Assembly (NCBI GenBank): GCA_029688905.1
Contig: JARULB010000001.1
Location: forward strand, 558,001 to 622,000
Direction of reading: 5' to 3'
From: Balneolales bacterium ANBcel1
GTDB lineage: Bacteria > Bacteroidota > Rhodothermia > Balneolales > Natronogracilivirgulaceae
DNA: 64,000 nt
Below the pieces are notes generated by a model, which ran no database searches, was not told the DNA's origin, and saw only the letters and a list, made by a program, of their open reading frames with translations. Below, in pieces: positions 35,828-45,406 of this stretch (positions are counted from its first letter, which is position 1; every line of letters begins with the position of its first letter). A program made the position numbers and the translations under genes.

Positions 35828-37153
35828 CTAAAAATCCGCAACATGGCGGGTTCGATTCAGTTGTGTGACACCGGGTTCGGCAACGGGATCATAAACAGGA
35901 GAATTAAAATCAATACTTTCAGGAGTGAGATCCTGGCTTGCATTATACACCTGATCCCATGTCAACATCTGTCCGGTATAAGCTGCCTCCCGGCCCATTA
36001 TCGCCATCAACGTAGCATTTAAAGCCTGTTCAGTCTCATTAACAGGTGTTCCGTCTCGGATACTCTCTATAAGCCGGCGCTGTTGTACCGTATTGGGACT
36101 TTCACCTTCCTGAAGAATGATTTCACGATCCTCACGGTTAAAATACTCTATCTCGGAGCGACTTGGAGTTATACTTGCTCTCCCCTTGCTTCCGGTAACT
36201 CGATTGGCAACACGCTGCCAGGTTCTGTCCATCTGGCGGCAACGAGCAGTCAGGGTCACTCCATGGGGGAACTCGTATTCCACTGCAAACATGTCGTAGA
36301 TATTTCCGAATTTCGAATCCGTTCGCTGCTGGCGTGCGCCCATCCCCGTACAATGCACAGGCAACTCTCCCAAAGCCCAGATCATGGTGTCCATGTTATG
36401 AATAAACTGTTCCACTATAAAATCACCGGAGAGCCAGGTATGGTAATACCAGTTTCTGATAAGCCATTCCATCTCAGTCATTTCAGGGGTCCGTTCGTGA
36501 TACCAGATTGTTCCCGTCAGATACTCTGCATGAGCGGACAGAGGTTGCCCGATAACCTCTTTTTGAATTTTTTCTACTGCATACACATAATTATCCTGTT
36601 TGCGGTATTGCAGTCCCGACATCACCGAAAGGTTTTTTTGTGTTGCCTGTATTCCTGACTTTTCAACCGATCGGATACCAGCCGGGTCAACTGCAATCGG
36701 TTTCTCCATAAACACATGTTTTCCATGCATGACTGCTTCACGGAAATGTAGCGGGCGAAAACCGGGGGGGGTTGTCAACAACACCAAATCAACATCGCTC
36801 TGAATCACCTTTTTATAGGCATCAAACCCAACGAAGCAGCGGTCATCAGACACATTGCATTTTTCTCCAACGGCTCTTTCCAAAATGGACCGTGAAGATG
36901 AGAGCCGATCCTCGAACAGGTCGCCCATTGCATACAATTCAACATTCTCAGCCGCTGACACACAATGTCTGGCTGCTCCGGCACCTCTTCCTCCACAACC
37001 GATTAGGCCCACTCTAACCATATCACGACCTCCCGGATAGGCAAAACTGGTCGATGAAAGCAATCCAGCTGACAATCCAGCTGACGCTATTACCGAATTC
37101 CGAATAAAATCTCTTCGACTCTGATTCTGTGGATTCTTCTTCTGACTATTCAT
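35828..37153 (-). CDS. Gfo/Idh/MocA-family oxidoreductase with Tat signal
   Basis: A 441-residue NAD(P)-dependent oxidoreductase. The twin-arginine signal SRRDFIRNS with a hydrophobic stretch (VIASAGLSAGLLSSTSFA) predicts folded export. The Rossmann domain has VRVGLIGCGGRGAGAA, and the dinucleotide-site motif FMEKPIAVDP keeps the family EKP. The catalytic half has WLSGDFIVEQFIHNMDTMIW, the expected H-N-x-D site. TTGAGGTCACTCAATG gives a good ribosome site at 37156-37160. It differs clearly from the two GH109-like proteins at 48610 and 50141. It heads the locus divergently from the amidohydrolase-symporter-DUF4832 arm, suggesting oxidation or inversion of a sugar in the same pathway. Confidence 0.9.
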   Translation of the reverse strand: MNSQKKNPQNQSRRDFIRNSVIASAGLSAGLLSSTSFAYPGGRDMVRVGLIGCGGRGAGAARHCVSAAENVELYAMGDLFEDRLSSSRSILERAVGEKCNVSDDRCFVGFDAYKKVIQSDVDLVLLTTPPGFRPLHFREAVMHGKHVFMEKPIAVDPAGIRSVEKSGIQATQKNLSVMSGLQYRKQDNYVYAVEKIQKEVIGQPLSAHAEYLTGTIWYHERTPEMTEMEWLIRNWYYHTWLSGDFIVEQFIHNMDTMIWALGELPVHCTGMGARQQRTDSKFGNIYDMFAVEYEFPHGVTLTARCRQMDRTWQRVANRVTGSKGRASITPSRSEIEYFNREDREIILQEGESPNTVQQRRLIESIRDGTPVNETEQALNATLMAIMGREAAYTGQMLTWDQVYNASQDLTPESIDFNSPVYDPVAEPGVTQLNRTRHVADF

Positions 37154-37607
37154 TGAGTGACCTCAAGTAACTTGTGCCATTGCTCTTGCGGTTTGCACAC
37201 AGTGGTGGCAAAAGCAAAACCGCATAATTTTAATAATTTCTAATAAACAAGTATTCAAAAGTAACCGCAATATGCTTCATACGTGTATTAAATACAACAA
37301 TCAAAGCAATAATACTATGAATACTCTGATGATCAACTGCCTATAGACATGTTTGCATGCCCACTATAATCAGTTGTCATTATTATATTTATAATGAAAA
37401 TAGTAACTGCTGTCAGGCACCTTTTCTATTCAGGCTCACCCATGGCACCGGCTTCAACTATAATTATTTTCCAAAAGCTTCATTTAATACTTATATTCTT
37501 TCGAATTGTTATGACCAAATGCCGTTTACTGCAATCTGAAACAGCTCAATGGAGTTTAATAACGGTCCATAAATATAATTTTGCACAGTAGTAATGCGAC
37601 TTGCTTC
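37154..37607. promoter_or_regulatory. AT-rich divergent regulatory region of the catabolic locus
   Basis: A 454-base region, much richer in A+T than its surroundings, between the minus-strand Gfo/Idh/MocA gene and the plus-strand amidohydrolase gene. It contains an inverted repeat with 7-bp arms (TCATTAT, 7-base spacer, ATAATGA; 37377-37397), a plausible operator. Small open frames here have no family likeness. No regulator gene lies in the whole locus, so control must come from elsewhere. Confidence 0.5.
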
Positions 37608-38600
37608 ATGAAGGACTTTCACTCATTTCAAAAAATTGATGCACACATTCATTACAATTCCAGAGGTAACGCACTTTTAAAGCTTGCCGAGAAATACCGC
37701 TTCAATTACATCACCATCAATACGGAAGTCCCCTTTTTTCCTCCAATTGATGAGCAACTTCGAATTGCTACAGACATTCGAAAGAGTAACCCGGGGAGAG
37801 TCGAATTTGTAGGATCATTCAGTGTATCTGAGTGGGGGGAGGATGGCTGGCTGGACAAGGCAAAAAAGGATATAGAAAAAGCAATCAAGGGGGGTGCCCG
37901 GGGAATCAAAATCTGGAAAAATATTGGTATGGACCTGAGAGATACGGACGACTCCATGGTAATGATAAGTGACAATCGCTTTACCCCGCTCCTATCCTGG
38001 ATGGCATCAGAAGGCATCACGGTCATCGGCCACCTGGGGGAACCCCGCAATTGCTGGTTACCCGTAAAAAGCATGACTACCGCTTCAGATCGCACTTATT
38101 TTTCCAAACATCCTGAATATCACATGTATAAATACCCGGAATATCCATCCTATGAGAAGCAACTGGAAGCCCGGGACAAGATACTTGCCCGCCATCCGAC
38201 TTTGCAATTTGTAGGCGCTCACCTGGCAAGTCTGGAATGGAGCGTCGAGAAAGTGGCACAATGGCTGGACCATCACCCTGCTGCGGCTGTAGACCTGGCC
38301 GAACGCATTAATCACCTTAAGCTGCAAGCCGTCGTCGATCACTGGAAAGTCGTCTCATTTTTTGAGTCTTACCAAGACCGGATTATTTATGGAACCGATA
38401 TCATTTACAATGATTCCACGGATGAAAAAAAGATATGCAGAGAGCTTGCAAGACGATGGGTGAGTGACTGGAAGTTTCTCAGCACCGACGACACCCTTAG
38501 TTCTTCCGAGTTTACAGGCTCATTTCAGGGGCTGAATCTCCCGAAACACATACTTGAAAAGATATACTGTCTCAATGCCAAAAGATGGTATGGCATTTAA
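37608..38600 (+). CDS. Amidohydrolase-2 family hydrolase, cytosolic
   Basis: The ATG at 37608 gives 330 residues; a TTG at 37581 would add nine. There is no signal peptide. The TIM-barrel amidohydrolase-2 motifs are IDAHIHYN (HxH metal pair), GGARGIKIWKNIGMDL, IGHLGEPRNCW (His), VGAHLASLEW (His) and IYGTDI (Asp). The family includes metal-dependent hydrolases, decarboxylases and lactonases (for example L-fuconolactonase). It is a close paralogue of the lipoprotein at 47359 and sits 42 bases upstream of the symporter, suggesting it acts on an imported product, perhaps a sugar lactone. The substrate is inferred. Confidence 0.88.
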   Translation: MKDFHSFQKIDAHIHYNSRGNALLKLAEKYRFNYITINTEVPFFPPIDEQLRIATDIRKSNPGRVEFVGSFSVSEWGEDGWLDKAKKDIEKAIKGGARGIKIWKNIGMDLRDTDDSMVMISDNRFTPLLSWMASEGITVIGHLGEPRNCWLPVKSMTTASDRTYFSKHPEYHMYKYPEYPSYEKQLEARDKILARHPTLQFVGAHLASLEWSVEKVAQWLDHHPAAAVDLAERINHLKLQAVVDHWKVVSFFESYQDRIIYGTDIIYNDSTDEKKICRELARRWVSDWKFLSTDDTLSSSEFTGSFQGLNLPKHILEKIYCLNAKRWYGI

Positions 38601-38642
38601 AAGGCACCTCCAACAACAGTTCAAATCCGAGTTCATTTAATC

Positions 38643-40484
38643 ATGATACTGGAACCTCTTGACTGGGCCATTATGGGCCTGTTCTTCATAATTTTGTTAA
38701 CCATTGGTTACGCCACTTCCCGACAGGCGGGCAAGAGTACAACCCATTTCTTTCTGTCTGGTCGCAACATGCCGTGGTGGCTTCTGGGAATTTCAATGGT
38801 AGCCACCACCTTTTCAGCCGACACCCCCAATCTGGTAACTGATATGGTGCGAACAGGCGGTGTGGCCAGCAACTGGCAATGGTGGGCCTTTTTGCTGACC
38901 GGCATGCTGACTGTTTTTGTTTATGCCAAGTTGTGGAACCGCTCCCGGATTATGACCGACCTTGAGTTTTATGAGCTGCGCTACAGCGGGAAAATGGCTG
39001 CCTTTTTGAGGGGGTTCCGGGCCGTCTATCTGGGTTTCTTTTTCAATGTGATGGTGATCGCCACGGTATCGCTGGCCTTCATCAAGATTTCAGCAGTTAT
39101 GCTGGGCATTCAGCCGGCACCCGCACTTATTATCGCAGCGCTGATCGTGGTTTTTTACAGCGGCCTGGGTGGTCTCAAATCCATTCTTTGGACCGATCTC
39201 TTCCAATTCAGTTTTGCGCTGTTCGGAGCGGTAATTGCGGCATTCTTTGTCGTTCGCTCACCGGAAATCGGGGGCCTCACGGAACTTTTTACCCACCCCA
39301 ATGTCGTGGATAACCTGAGTTTTGTGCCGAGTATTTCGCAACCGGAATTATTCGTCAGCCTGTTTCTTATTCCGATTGCGGTTCAATGGTGGGCCGTATG
39401 GTATCCCGGTGCCGAGCCGGGAGGCGGCGGCTATGTGGTCCAACGCATGCTCTCCGCAAAGAACGAGCGCCATGCTGTCGGCGCAACACTCATGTTCAAT
39501 TTCTTTCATTATGCACTGCGCCCCTGGCCCTGGATTCTCGTAGCTCTGGCATCCCTCATAGTTTATCCCGATATCGCTTCCATGGCAGACCAATACCCGG
39601 GGGTCCCCAGTCATTATGTACAGCACGATTTTGCCTACCCGGCGATGCTTCGTGAATTTTTACCTTCCGGACTGCTGGGACTGGTAGTCGCTTCTATTGT
39701 GGCAGCCTACATGTCTACGACAGCTTCACATATTAACTGGGGATCCTCTTACCTGGTTAATGATTTTTATGCCCGATTTTACCGGCCGGATGCAACCGAA
39801 AAACAGAAAGTACGATTCGGAAGGATCAGCACCGTCTGTTTGATGGTCTGTGCCCTGTTCCTGGCCCTGCTTCTGCAAAACGCACTACAAGCTTTTCAGT
39901 ACATACTTATGATCGGTGCCGGCACCGGAATAATCTATATTCTGAGGTGGTTCTGGTGGCGCATAAATGCATACTCCGAAATCTCCGCCATGGTAGCTGC
40001 CGGTACGTTTTCCCTAATGTTCATCGTTATTGAAAACTTCTTGCTGTCCCATTCCACAGACGGGCAAGTCACCCTGTTCCATTGGACTACCACTGCAAGT
40101 TACTGGAACATTACCAAACTGCTTGGTACCGTTATACTAACTACCACTACCTGGGTCCTCGTAACATTTTTGACCAAACCGGTAGATGATGATGTACTTC
40201 GGTCTTTTTACGAGCGAATTCGGCCCGGCGGACCCGGTTGGCGAAGTCTCGTCGAAAGAGCTCAATCCGAAGGAATCAACCTGACCAAAGGCGATGACCT
40301 CCGCTGGGATGTTCCAACCGGAATTATCTGCATGATTTCCGGCACACTCGCTATTTACAGCGTGCTATTTTGTATTGGAAACAGCCTGTACGGCAATTAC
40401 ACAGAAGCATTAATCCTGGCTTTTCTCGCCGCTTCCTCCTCAGCAGTACTGGTTCGCTACTGGAACAGACTTCAGATGAGATAA
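38643..40484 (+). CDS. Sodium:solute symporter (SSS family)
   Basis: A 613-residue inner-membrane transporter with about 14 helices. SSS hallmarks: ATSRQAGKSTTHFFLSGRNMPWWLLGISMVATTFSADTPNLV near the N-terminus, FYSGLGGLKSILWTDLFQF and VVASIVAAYMSTTASHINWGSSYLVNDFY, where the Ser/Thr pair of helix 8 binds Na+. It belongs to the larger-size SSS group seen in polysaccharide loci of Bacteroidota. Position between the cytosolic amidohydrolase and four DUF4832 genes makes it the likely uptake route for the locus product. Driven by the sodium gradient that the NDQ rhodopsin can feed. Confidence 0.93.
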   Translation: MILEPLDWAIMGLFFIILLTIGYATSRQAGKSTTHFFLSGRNMPWWLLGISMVATTFSADTPNLVTDMVRTGGVASNWQWWAFLLTGMLTVFVYAKLWNRSRIMTDLEFYELRYSGKMAAFLRGFRAVYLGFFFNVMVIATVSLAFIKISAVMLGIQPAPALIIAALIVVFYSGLGGLKSILWTDLFQFSFALFGAVIAAFFVVRSPEIGGLTELFTHPNVVDNLSFVPSISQPELFVSLFLIPIAVQWWAVWYPGAEPGGGGYVVQRMLSAKNERHAVGATLMFNFFHYALRPWPWILVALASLIVYPDIASMADQYPGVPSHYVQHDFAYPAMLREFLPSGLLGLVVASIVAAYMSTTASHINWGSSYLVNDFYARFYRPDATEKQKVRFGRISTVCLMVCALFLALLLQNALQAFQYILMIGAGTGIIYILRWFWWRINAYSEISAMVAAGTFSLMFIVIENFLLSHSTDGQVTLFHWTTTASYWNITKLLGTVILTTTTWVLVTFLTKPVDDDVLRSFYERIRPGGPGWRSLVERAQSEGINLTKGDDLRWDVPTGIICMISGTLAIYSVLFCIGNSLYGNYTEALILAFLAASSSAVLVRYWNRLQMR

Positions 40485-40640
40485 ACAAAGTTGATGTCCT
40501 GGTTCTTTTCGTTTTAAACACTTCATTACTGTAAGTATGCCCAATTGCTTTCTTTTTGTTATTATATAGTTGCTTATTTGTTATTATTAACACTATAATA
40601 CTTGCGGAAAGTTATTAATCGCACACATCCCTACCCTGTC

Positions 40641-42062
40641 ATGAAAAAGAGTCCTGGAAAAACCACCGAATCTGTTGTTGCACTGATATTTCTCGCTTTT
40701 CTTTTGACACAATGTAGCGTTCCGACTACCGTCAAAACCACTACGGTAACGTATGAGCTAAGTGATGAGATCATTTCCAATCCAGAAAGAGGTTTTTATG
40801 TGCGCCATAACTGGCGCCCTGGTGATTCCGCTCTCAACGCTGATTCATTACGTGAATTACGAAATGAAAACATCACCCTGATAGGCCGTTCCTACTTTAT
40901 TGAGGAATATCGAGAGACCGACTTTCCGGAATCTTTACTTGAAGTGATTGCCCGGGACCTTCAGGCTGTGCGAGATGCCGGAGCTAAAATGTATTTCCGC
41001 TTCCGTTACAGTGTCCGCATTGGAGACCCAGATGCACCGCTGGAACGTGTAATGCGTCATATAGACCAACTTGAGCCTCTTATGCGGAATAATTACGATG
41101 TCATTGCCTTTGTGCAGGGGGGCTTCATCGGAGCCTGGGGTGAATGGCACGCATCTACCCATGACCTTACCTCCACCGAAAACATGCGAGCCATTCTCTT
41201 TCGTTTAATGGACGTTGTTCCTGAACGTGCTGTGGGTATTCGCTATCCGGAGGCCAAAATGCGGATTTTTGAAACGCAGGAGCCACTCACGGAAGAGATC
41301 GCATTTGATGGCTCATACCGTTCTCGTGCCGCGCATCTCAATGATTGTTTCCTGGCAAGTCCTACCGATGTAGGCACGTACCGGATCGATGCCGAATGGG
41401 AGAAAGAATATTTACAACAGGAAAACCTGTTTCTTCCTATGGGTGGCGAAACCTGCAACCCGCGTCCAGATGCAGGCGATCGTTACTATTGTGAAACAGC
41501 TCTCAACGAACTGGATCAAATGAGCTGGAGCTATTTAAACCGGGACTATTCCAGGCGTATACTTGACACCTGGGTGGAACAGGGGTGCATGGATGAAGTT
41601 CAACGTCGATTAGGTTATCGCTTTGCTCTTGAAAAAGGGACGTTCAGCAGTTCGGCACAACCCGGCGGAGCATTGAGTCTGGATATTGAGTTGATTAATC
41701 TCGGATTTGCTTCTCCCTTCAATCCACGTGATGTCCAGGTTATCCTTCGCAACGTCAATCAGCCGGAACGAATCTGGCATGTTAACCTTCCGGAAGATCC
41801 CAGATATTGGCATGGTGGTGAAACGGTCAGGCTACAGCACGATATTCAAATCCCCGCAAATATACCGGTCGGCAGCTACGAACTGCTGCTGAACCTGCCC
41901 GATGGTATGGAATCACTGGCCGGGATAGCCGACTACTCAATTCGTCTCGCCAACACCGGAATATGGGAAAGTGAAACCGGATTCAATCGCCTGAACCACC
42001 GGATTGAAATATCCGATACTGCCGCAGGTTCTTCCTTCGACGGCACACTCAGGTTTCAATAA
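40641..42062 (+). CDS. DUF4832/DUF4874 lipoprotein, copy A of the tandem array
   Basis: The ATG at 40641 gives 473 residues with lipoprotein signal (Cys25, FLLTQC); a TTG at 40602 would spoil the signal peptide. The core shows NPERGFYVR, FRFRYSV, GGFIGAWGEWHAST, LNDCFLAS.TDVGTY, LPMGGETCNPRPDAGDRYYC, WSYLNRDYSRRILDTW, QGCMDEVQRRLGYRF and a beta-sandwich with YSIRLANTGIWE. It ends after the sandwich, with no sorting domain. The GGETCNPRPDAGDR wording is shared with copy C and not with copies B and D. Candidate catalytic Glu residues are in GEW and GET. It would be anchored in the outer or inner membrane by lipid. Confidence 0.88.
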   Translation: MKKSPGKTTESVVALIFLAFLLTQCSVPTTVKTTTVTYELSDEIISNPERGFYVRHNWRPGDSALNADSLRELRNENITLIGRSYFIEEYRETDFPESLLEVIARDLQAVRDAGAKMYFRFRYSVRIGDPDAPLERVMRHIDQLEPLMRNNYDVIAFVQGGFIGAWGEWHASTHDLTSTENMRAILFRLMDVVPERAVGIRYPEAKMRIFETQEPLTEEIAFDGSYRSRAAHLNDCFLASPTDVGTYRIDAEWEKEYLQQENLFLPMGGETCNPRPDAGDRYYCETALNELDQMSWSYLNRDYSRRILDTWVEQGCMDEVQRRLGYRFALEKGTFSSSAQPGGALSLDIELINLGFASPFNPRDVQVILRNVNQPERIWHVNLPEDPRYWHGGETVRLQHDIQIPANIPVGSYELLLNLPDGMESLAGIADYSIRLANTGIWESETGFNRLNHRIEISDTAAGSSFDGTLRFQ

Positions 42063-42215
42063 CTCAGGACGTTCCAGCAACCCTATGATCACCCGGTTGC
42101 TGCATCTTATCGGACACCCCATCGGACTCATTCCAGACAGCCCGACAAGCCACATTACGAACTGGTAAAAGCCTGTCCAGAAAATTCTATCGCCAAAAAA
42201 TCCCGAGGAAACAAT

Positions 42216-43955
42216 ATGAAAAACCTTGCTTCGCGAATCATCGCCACCTCATTAATGATCGGTGCCTTACTTGCATTCACTCAGCTTGAAAACCAAATGA
42301 CTTTAGAAGAGAACACGGTTTTCTATGATGAAAGCATGGATAACCTTCCGAATCCGGAACGGGGGTTCTACAGCTTTACCGAGGGTATTCCCGGCCGGGC
42401 ACCGGCACGGGCAGAAACGTTTACAGAACTCAGAAACAATGGACAATCGCTTATCAGTCGCTTCTACATGCTAGATAATTTTCGGGATTCGGACTTGTCT
42501 CCGGAATTTCTCGAGCAGATGGACGGTGATTTTGAAGCAATGCGGGATGCCGGTGTCAAATCGATCATCCGCTTCCGCTACACCAGAAGCATGGACGTTC
42601 CGGACGCCCCGCTAGACCGAATTCTAAGCCATCTGGATCAGCTGCAGCCGGTATTCGAGCGAAATGCTGATGTCATCGCCGTAGCTCATGCCGGTTTCAT
42701 AGGGGCATGGGGTGAATGGCACGCATCACATCACAACCTGGACAACACCAGCGCCAGACGCGAAGTTCTCTTCAAGTTTCTGGAAGTGATGCCGGAGGAA
42801 CGGGCAGTGCAGATACGATATCCCAATTTCAAAAGACAAATCTTTGATCGGGTAGAGCCCCTTTCTGAAGAGGAGGCGTTCGACGGCTCTTTCTTTTCAC
42901 GAACCGCGCATCACAATGACTGTTTCCTGGCCAGCCCGACCGATGTCGGCACCTATCATGGACTGGATGCTGAAGCCGTCAAGGAGTATCTCAGCCTTGA
43001 AAACCGTTACCTGCCCATGGGGGGTGAAACTTGCCGTCTCCGAGACGATGCAGGCACCCGTTTTCATTGCGATAGTGCGATCAGTGAGATGGAATGGATT
43101 CGATGGTCGTTTCTGAACAGAAATTATTATGCCGGAATTCTGGATCATTGGAGAGATAATGGATGCATGGAGGAGATCGAACGCAGACTCGGTTACCGGT
43201 TTGTCATGAGAGAAGGAACCTATACCGATGTTGCGGCACCCAACACCTCCTTCAGGTTCAATCTCGAGATAGAAAATGTTGGTTTTGCGGCTCCATTCAA
43301 CCCTCGCCATGTCCGGATAGTATTACGTAATGCGTTTGATGCAAATGACTTCTGGGTCGTCGAACTTCCCGATGACCCCCGATTTTGGCAGGGAGGAGAA
43401 ACGGTGTCCCTCGAATATAAAATCGGGATTCCGGAAACAATGAACGACGGGATTTATGAAGCGTTCCTATACATGCCGGACCCGGCTGAGAACCTGGCTA
43501 ACGATCCGCGATTTGCAATACGTATGGCCAATGAGCGCACCTGGAACAGTGATACCGGTTTCAACAGTCTAAATCATGTACTGGTGATTGATTCTTCAGC
43601 CGACGGCGAATTGCATGACGGGGATCTTGTATTCAGCAGTAGCGCACTTGCATTTCCGACCAGCTCGGAAATGCAACCGGTTGAAAAACCGACAGGCCCC
43701 AGACTGCACCAGAACTACCCGAATCCATTCAATCCGACAACTGCAATCGGCTTTGATTTACCCGAAGCCGGTGAAATCAGTTTGGTGGTGTACGATGTCA
43801 TTGGCCGCCGGGTCGCGATCCTTGCAGAAGGCAGTTATCCTGCAGGGCGGCATAATGTGTCCTTCAACGCTTCCAGGCTGGGTAGCGGACACTATTTATA
43901 TCGTCTGCAAGTCGGAGACCATATTGAAACCCGACAAATGATGCTCATCAACTAA
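42216..43955 (+). CDS. DUF4832/DUF4874 protein with type IX sorting domain, copy B
   Basis: A 579-residue secreted protein; GAGGAA precedes the start. Residues: signal 1-20, NPERGF 46-51, GAWGEWHAS with Glu167, NDC with Cys236, GGETC with Glu271 and Cys273, further Cys285 and Cys317 (DNGCMEEIERRLGYRF). The two conserved Glu are 104 residues apart, a spacing usual for acid/base and nucleophile in clan GH-A TIM barrels. A beta-sandwich follows, then the sorting domain LHQNYPNPFNPTTAIGFDLP (about 497-579). It keeps the GGETCRLRDDAGTR form shared with copy D. Surface attachment or release through the type IX system is expected. The function is inferred from motif spacing and context. Confidence 0.9.
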   Translation: MKNLASRIIATSLMIGALLAFTQLENQMTLEENTVFYDESMDNLPNPERGFYSFTEGIPGRAPARAETFTELRNNGQSLISRFYMLDNFRDSDLSPEFLEQMDGDFEAMRDAGVKSIIRFRYTRSMDVPDAPLDRILSHLDQLQPVFERNADVIAVAHAGFIGAWGEWHASHHNLDNTSARREVLFKFLEVMPEERAVQIRYPNFKRQIFDRVEPLSEEEAFDGSFFSRTAHHNDCFLASPTDVGTYHGLDAEAVKEYLSLENRYLPMGGETCRLRDDAGTRFHCDSAISEMEWIRWSFLNRNYYAGILDHWRDNGCMEEIERRLGYRFVMREGTYTDVAAPNTSFRFNLEIENVGFAAPFNPRHVRIVLRNAFDANDFWVVELPDDPRFWQGGETVSLEYKIGIPETMNDGIYEAFLYMPDPAENLANDPRFAIRMANERTWNSDTGFNSLNHVLVIDSSADGELHDGDLVFSSSALAFPTSSEMQPVEKPTGPRLHQNYPNPFNPTTAIGFDLPEAGEISLVVYDVIGRRVAILAEGSYPAGRHNVSFNASRLGSGHYLYRLQVGDHIETRQMMLIN

Positions 43956-43972
43956 CCTAAAGAATCTAAAAA

Positions 43973-45406
43973 ATGTACAAGCAAAACTGTCAGACTATTA
44001 GATACCTGTTGCCTTTTTTCTTGTGCGGATTTCTGCTCTCTCATTGCAGTAGCGCTGATCAGGAGATCCGTCATATTTCCTATAACGGAACCGATGAGCT
44101 TTTTCCCAACCCGGAAAGAGGGATATACGTCCGCTACAACTCCGTCCCCGGACAAAGCGGACTCAATTCCGCATCATTGGAGCAGGACCGTTCCAACAAC
44201 ATCACGCAAATCGGTAAATCCTACTACATAGAGGAGTTTATCCATAGCGACTTCACCCGGGAGTTTCTGGATCAAATTGCTGAAGATTTTAACACTGCCC
44301 GGAAAGCAGGGGTTAAACTGCACCCGCGTTTTCGCTATACCCTTAACATGGATCACCCCGACGCCCCGTTAGATCAGGTACTCAGGCATATCAAACAACT
44401 GCAACCGGTATTTGAAGAACACTTTGATGTTCTTTCGTTTCTGCAGGCCGGGTTTATCGGTGCCTGGGGTGAGTGGCACGCCTCTTCCAACAACCTGGAT
44501 TCACCTGAAAATATGAGGGCCATTCAACTCGCCCTGCTGGATGCCCTGCCGGTTGAACGAACTTCGGTTGTCCGGTCACCGCGCCATAAAATGAATATTT
44601 TCCAAACCAACCTCCCTCTGACACCTGATCAGGCTTTTGATGGTTCATACATTGCCCGTACCGGTCATCATAACGACTGTTTTCTGGCAGATGAAACCGA
44701 TGTCGGAACCTATGTCCCGCATGTCTATCCGGAATTTGACAATCTGGAACCACACTCGATTGAAAGCATAAAAGACTACCTGGCGACAGAAAACCGGTAT
44801 CTGCCCATGGGCGGAGAGACCTGCAACCCCAGACCGGATGCGGGCGATCGGTATCACTGTGAAACAGCATTGGCCGAAATGGACCGGCTTCACTGGTCCT
44901 ACCTCCACCGGGATTACTCCCGCCATATTCTGAATACCTGGGAAGATCAGGGATGCATGGAAGAAGTGGAGCGGCGGCTCGGGTACCGATTGGCCATGCT
45001 GGAAGGCGCATTTGGCATGAAGTCTGATGCCGGAGATACGTTTTATTTTGACTTGACACTTCAAAATCAGGGCTTTGCATCGCCGTTTAATCCGCGAGAT
45101 GTCCAGGTTGTGCTGCGAAGTACCGGTGAATCAGGCAAGGAGTGGACAATCGATTTACCGGATGACCCCCGGTACTGGTTTGGGGGATCCGACATCAACC
45201 TGAATTACAATCTGCGGCTTCCGGATGAAATACCTGCGGGAGAATACAACATGTTCCTTTTTTTGCCAGATCCGGTAGAACAGTTGCGCAAACGCCCCGA
45301 ATACGCAATTCGTTTGGCCAATGAAGACACCTGGGAGCAGTCAACCGGTTATAACCGGCTGGGACACCAAATTGTCATTCTAAACGAAACTACCCTTCTT
45401 CCATGA
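43973..45406 (+). CDS. DUF4832/DUF4874 lipoprotein, copy C
   Basis: A 477-residue lipoprotein (signal ending FLLSHC, Cys25), 17 bases after copy B. It has NPERGIYVR, FRYTLNMDHPDAPLD, AGFIGAWGEWHASS, HHNDCFLADETDVGTY, LPMGGETCNPRPDAGDRYHC, WSYLHRDYSRHILNTW and QGCMEEVERRLGYRL, plus the beta-sandwich, and stops without sorting domain. Its GGETC flank matches copy A. An insertion (VPHVYPEFDNLEPHS) lies between the NDC and GGET motifs. Its stop overlaps the start of copy D by four bases (ATGA), so the two are translationally coupled. Confidence 0.9.
   Translation: MYKQNCQTIRYLLPFFLCGFLLSHCSSADQEIRHISYNGTDELFPNPERGIYVRYNSVPGQSGLNSASLEQDRSNNITQIGKSYYIEEFIHSDFTREFLDQIAEDFNTARKAGVKLHPRFRYTLNMDHPDAPLDQVLRHIKQLQPVFEEHFDVLSFLQAGFIGAWGEWHASSNNLDSPENMRAIQLALLDALPVERTSVVRSPRHKMNIFQTNLPLTPDQAFDGSYIARTGHHNDCFLADETDVGTYVPHVYPEFDNLEPHSIESIKDYLATENRYLPMGGETCNPRPDAGDRYHCETALAEMDRLHWSYLHRDYSRHILNTWEDQGCMEEVERRLGYRLAMLEGAFGMKSDAGDTFYFDLTLQNQGFASPFNPRDVQVVLRSTGESGKEWTIDLPDDPRYWFGGSDINLNYNLRLPDEIPAGEYNMFLFLPDPVEQLRKRPEYAIRLANEDTWEQSTGYNRLGHQIVILNETTLLP

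Noticed and set aside
45403-45406. Frameshift between DUF4832 copies C and D
   Set aside because: The four-base overlap is a normal ATGA coupling: copy C is complete, and copy D begins with its own signal peptide.
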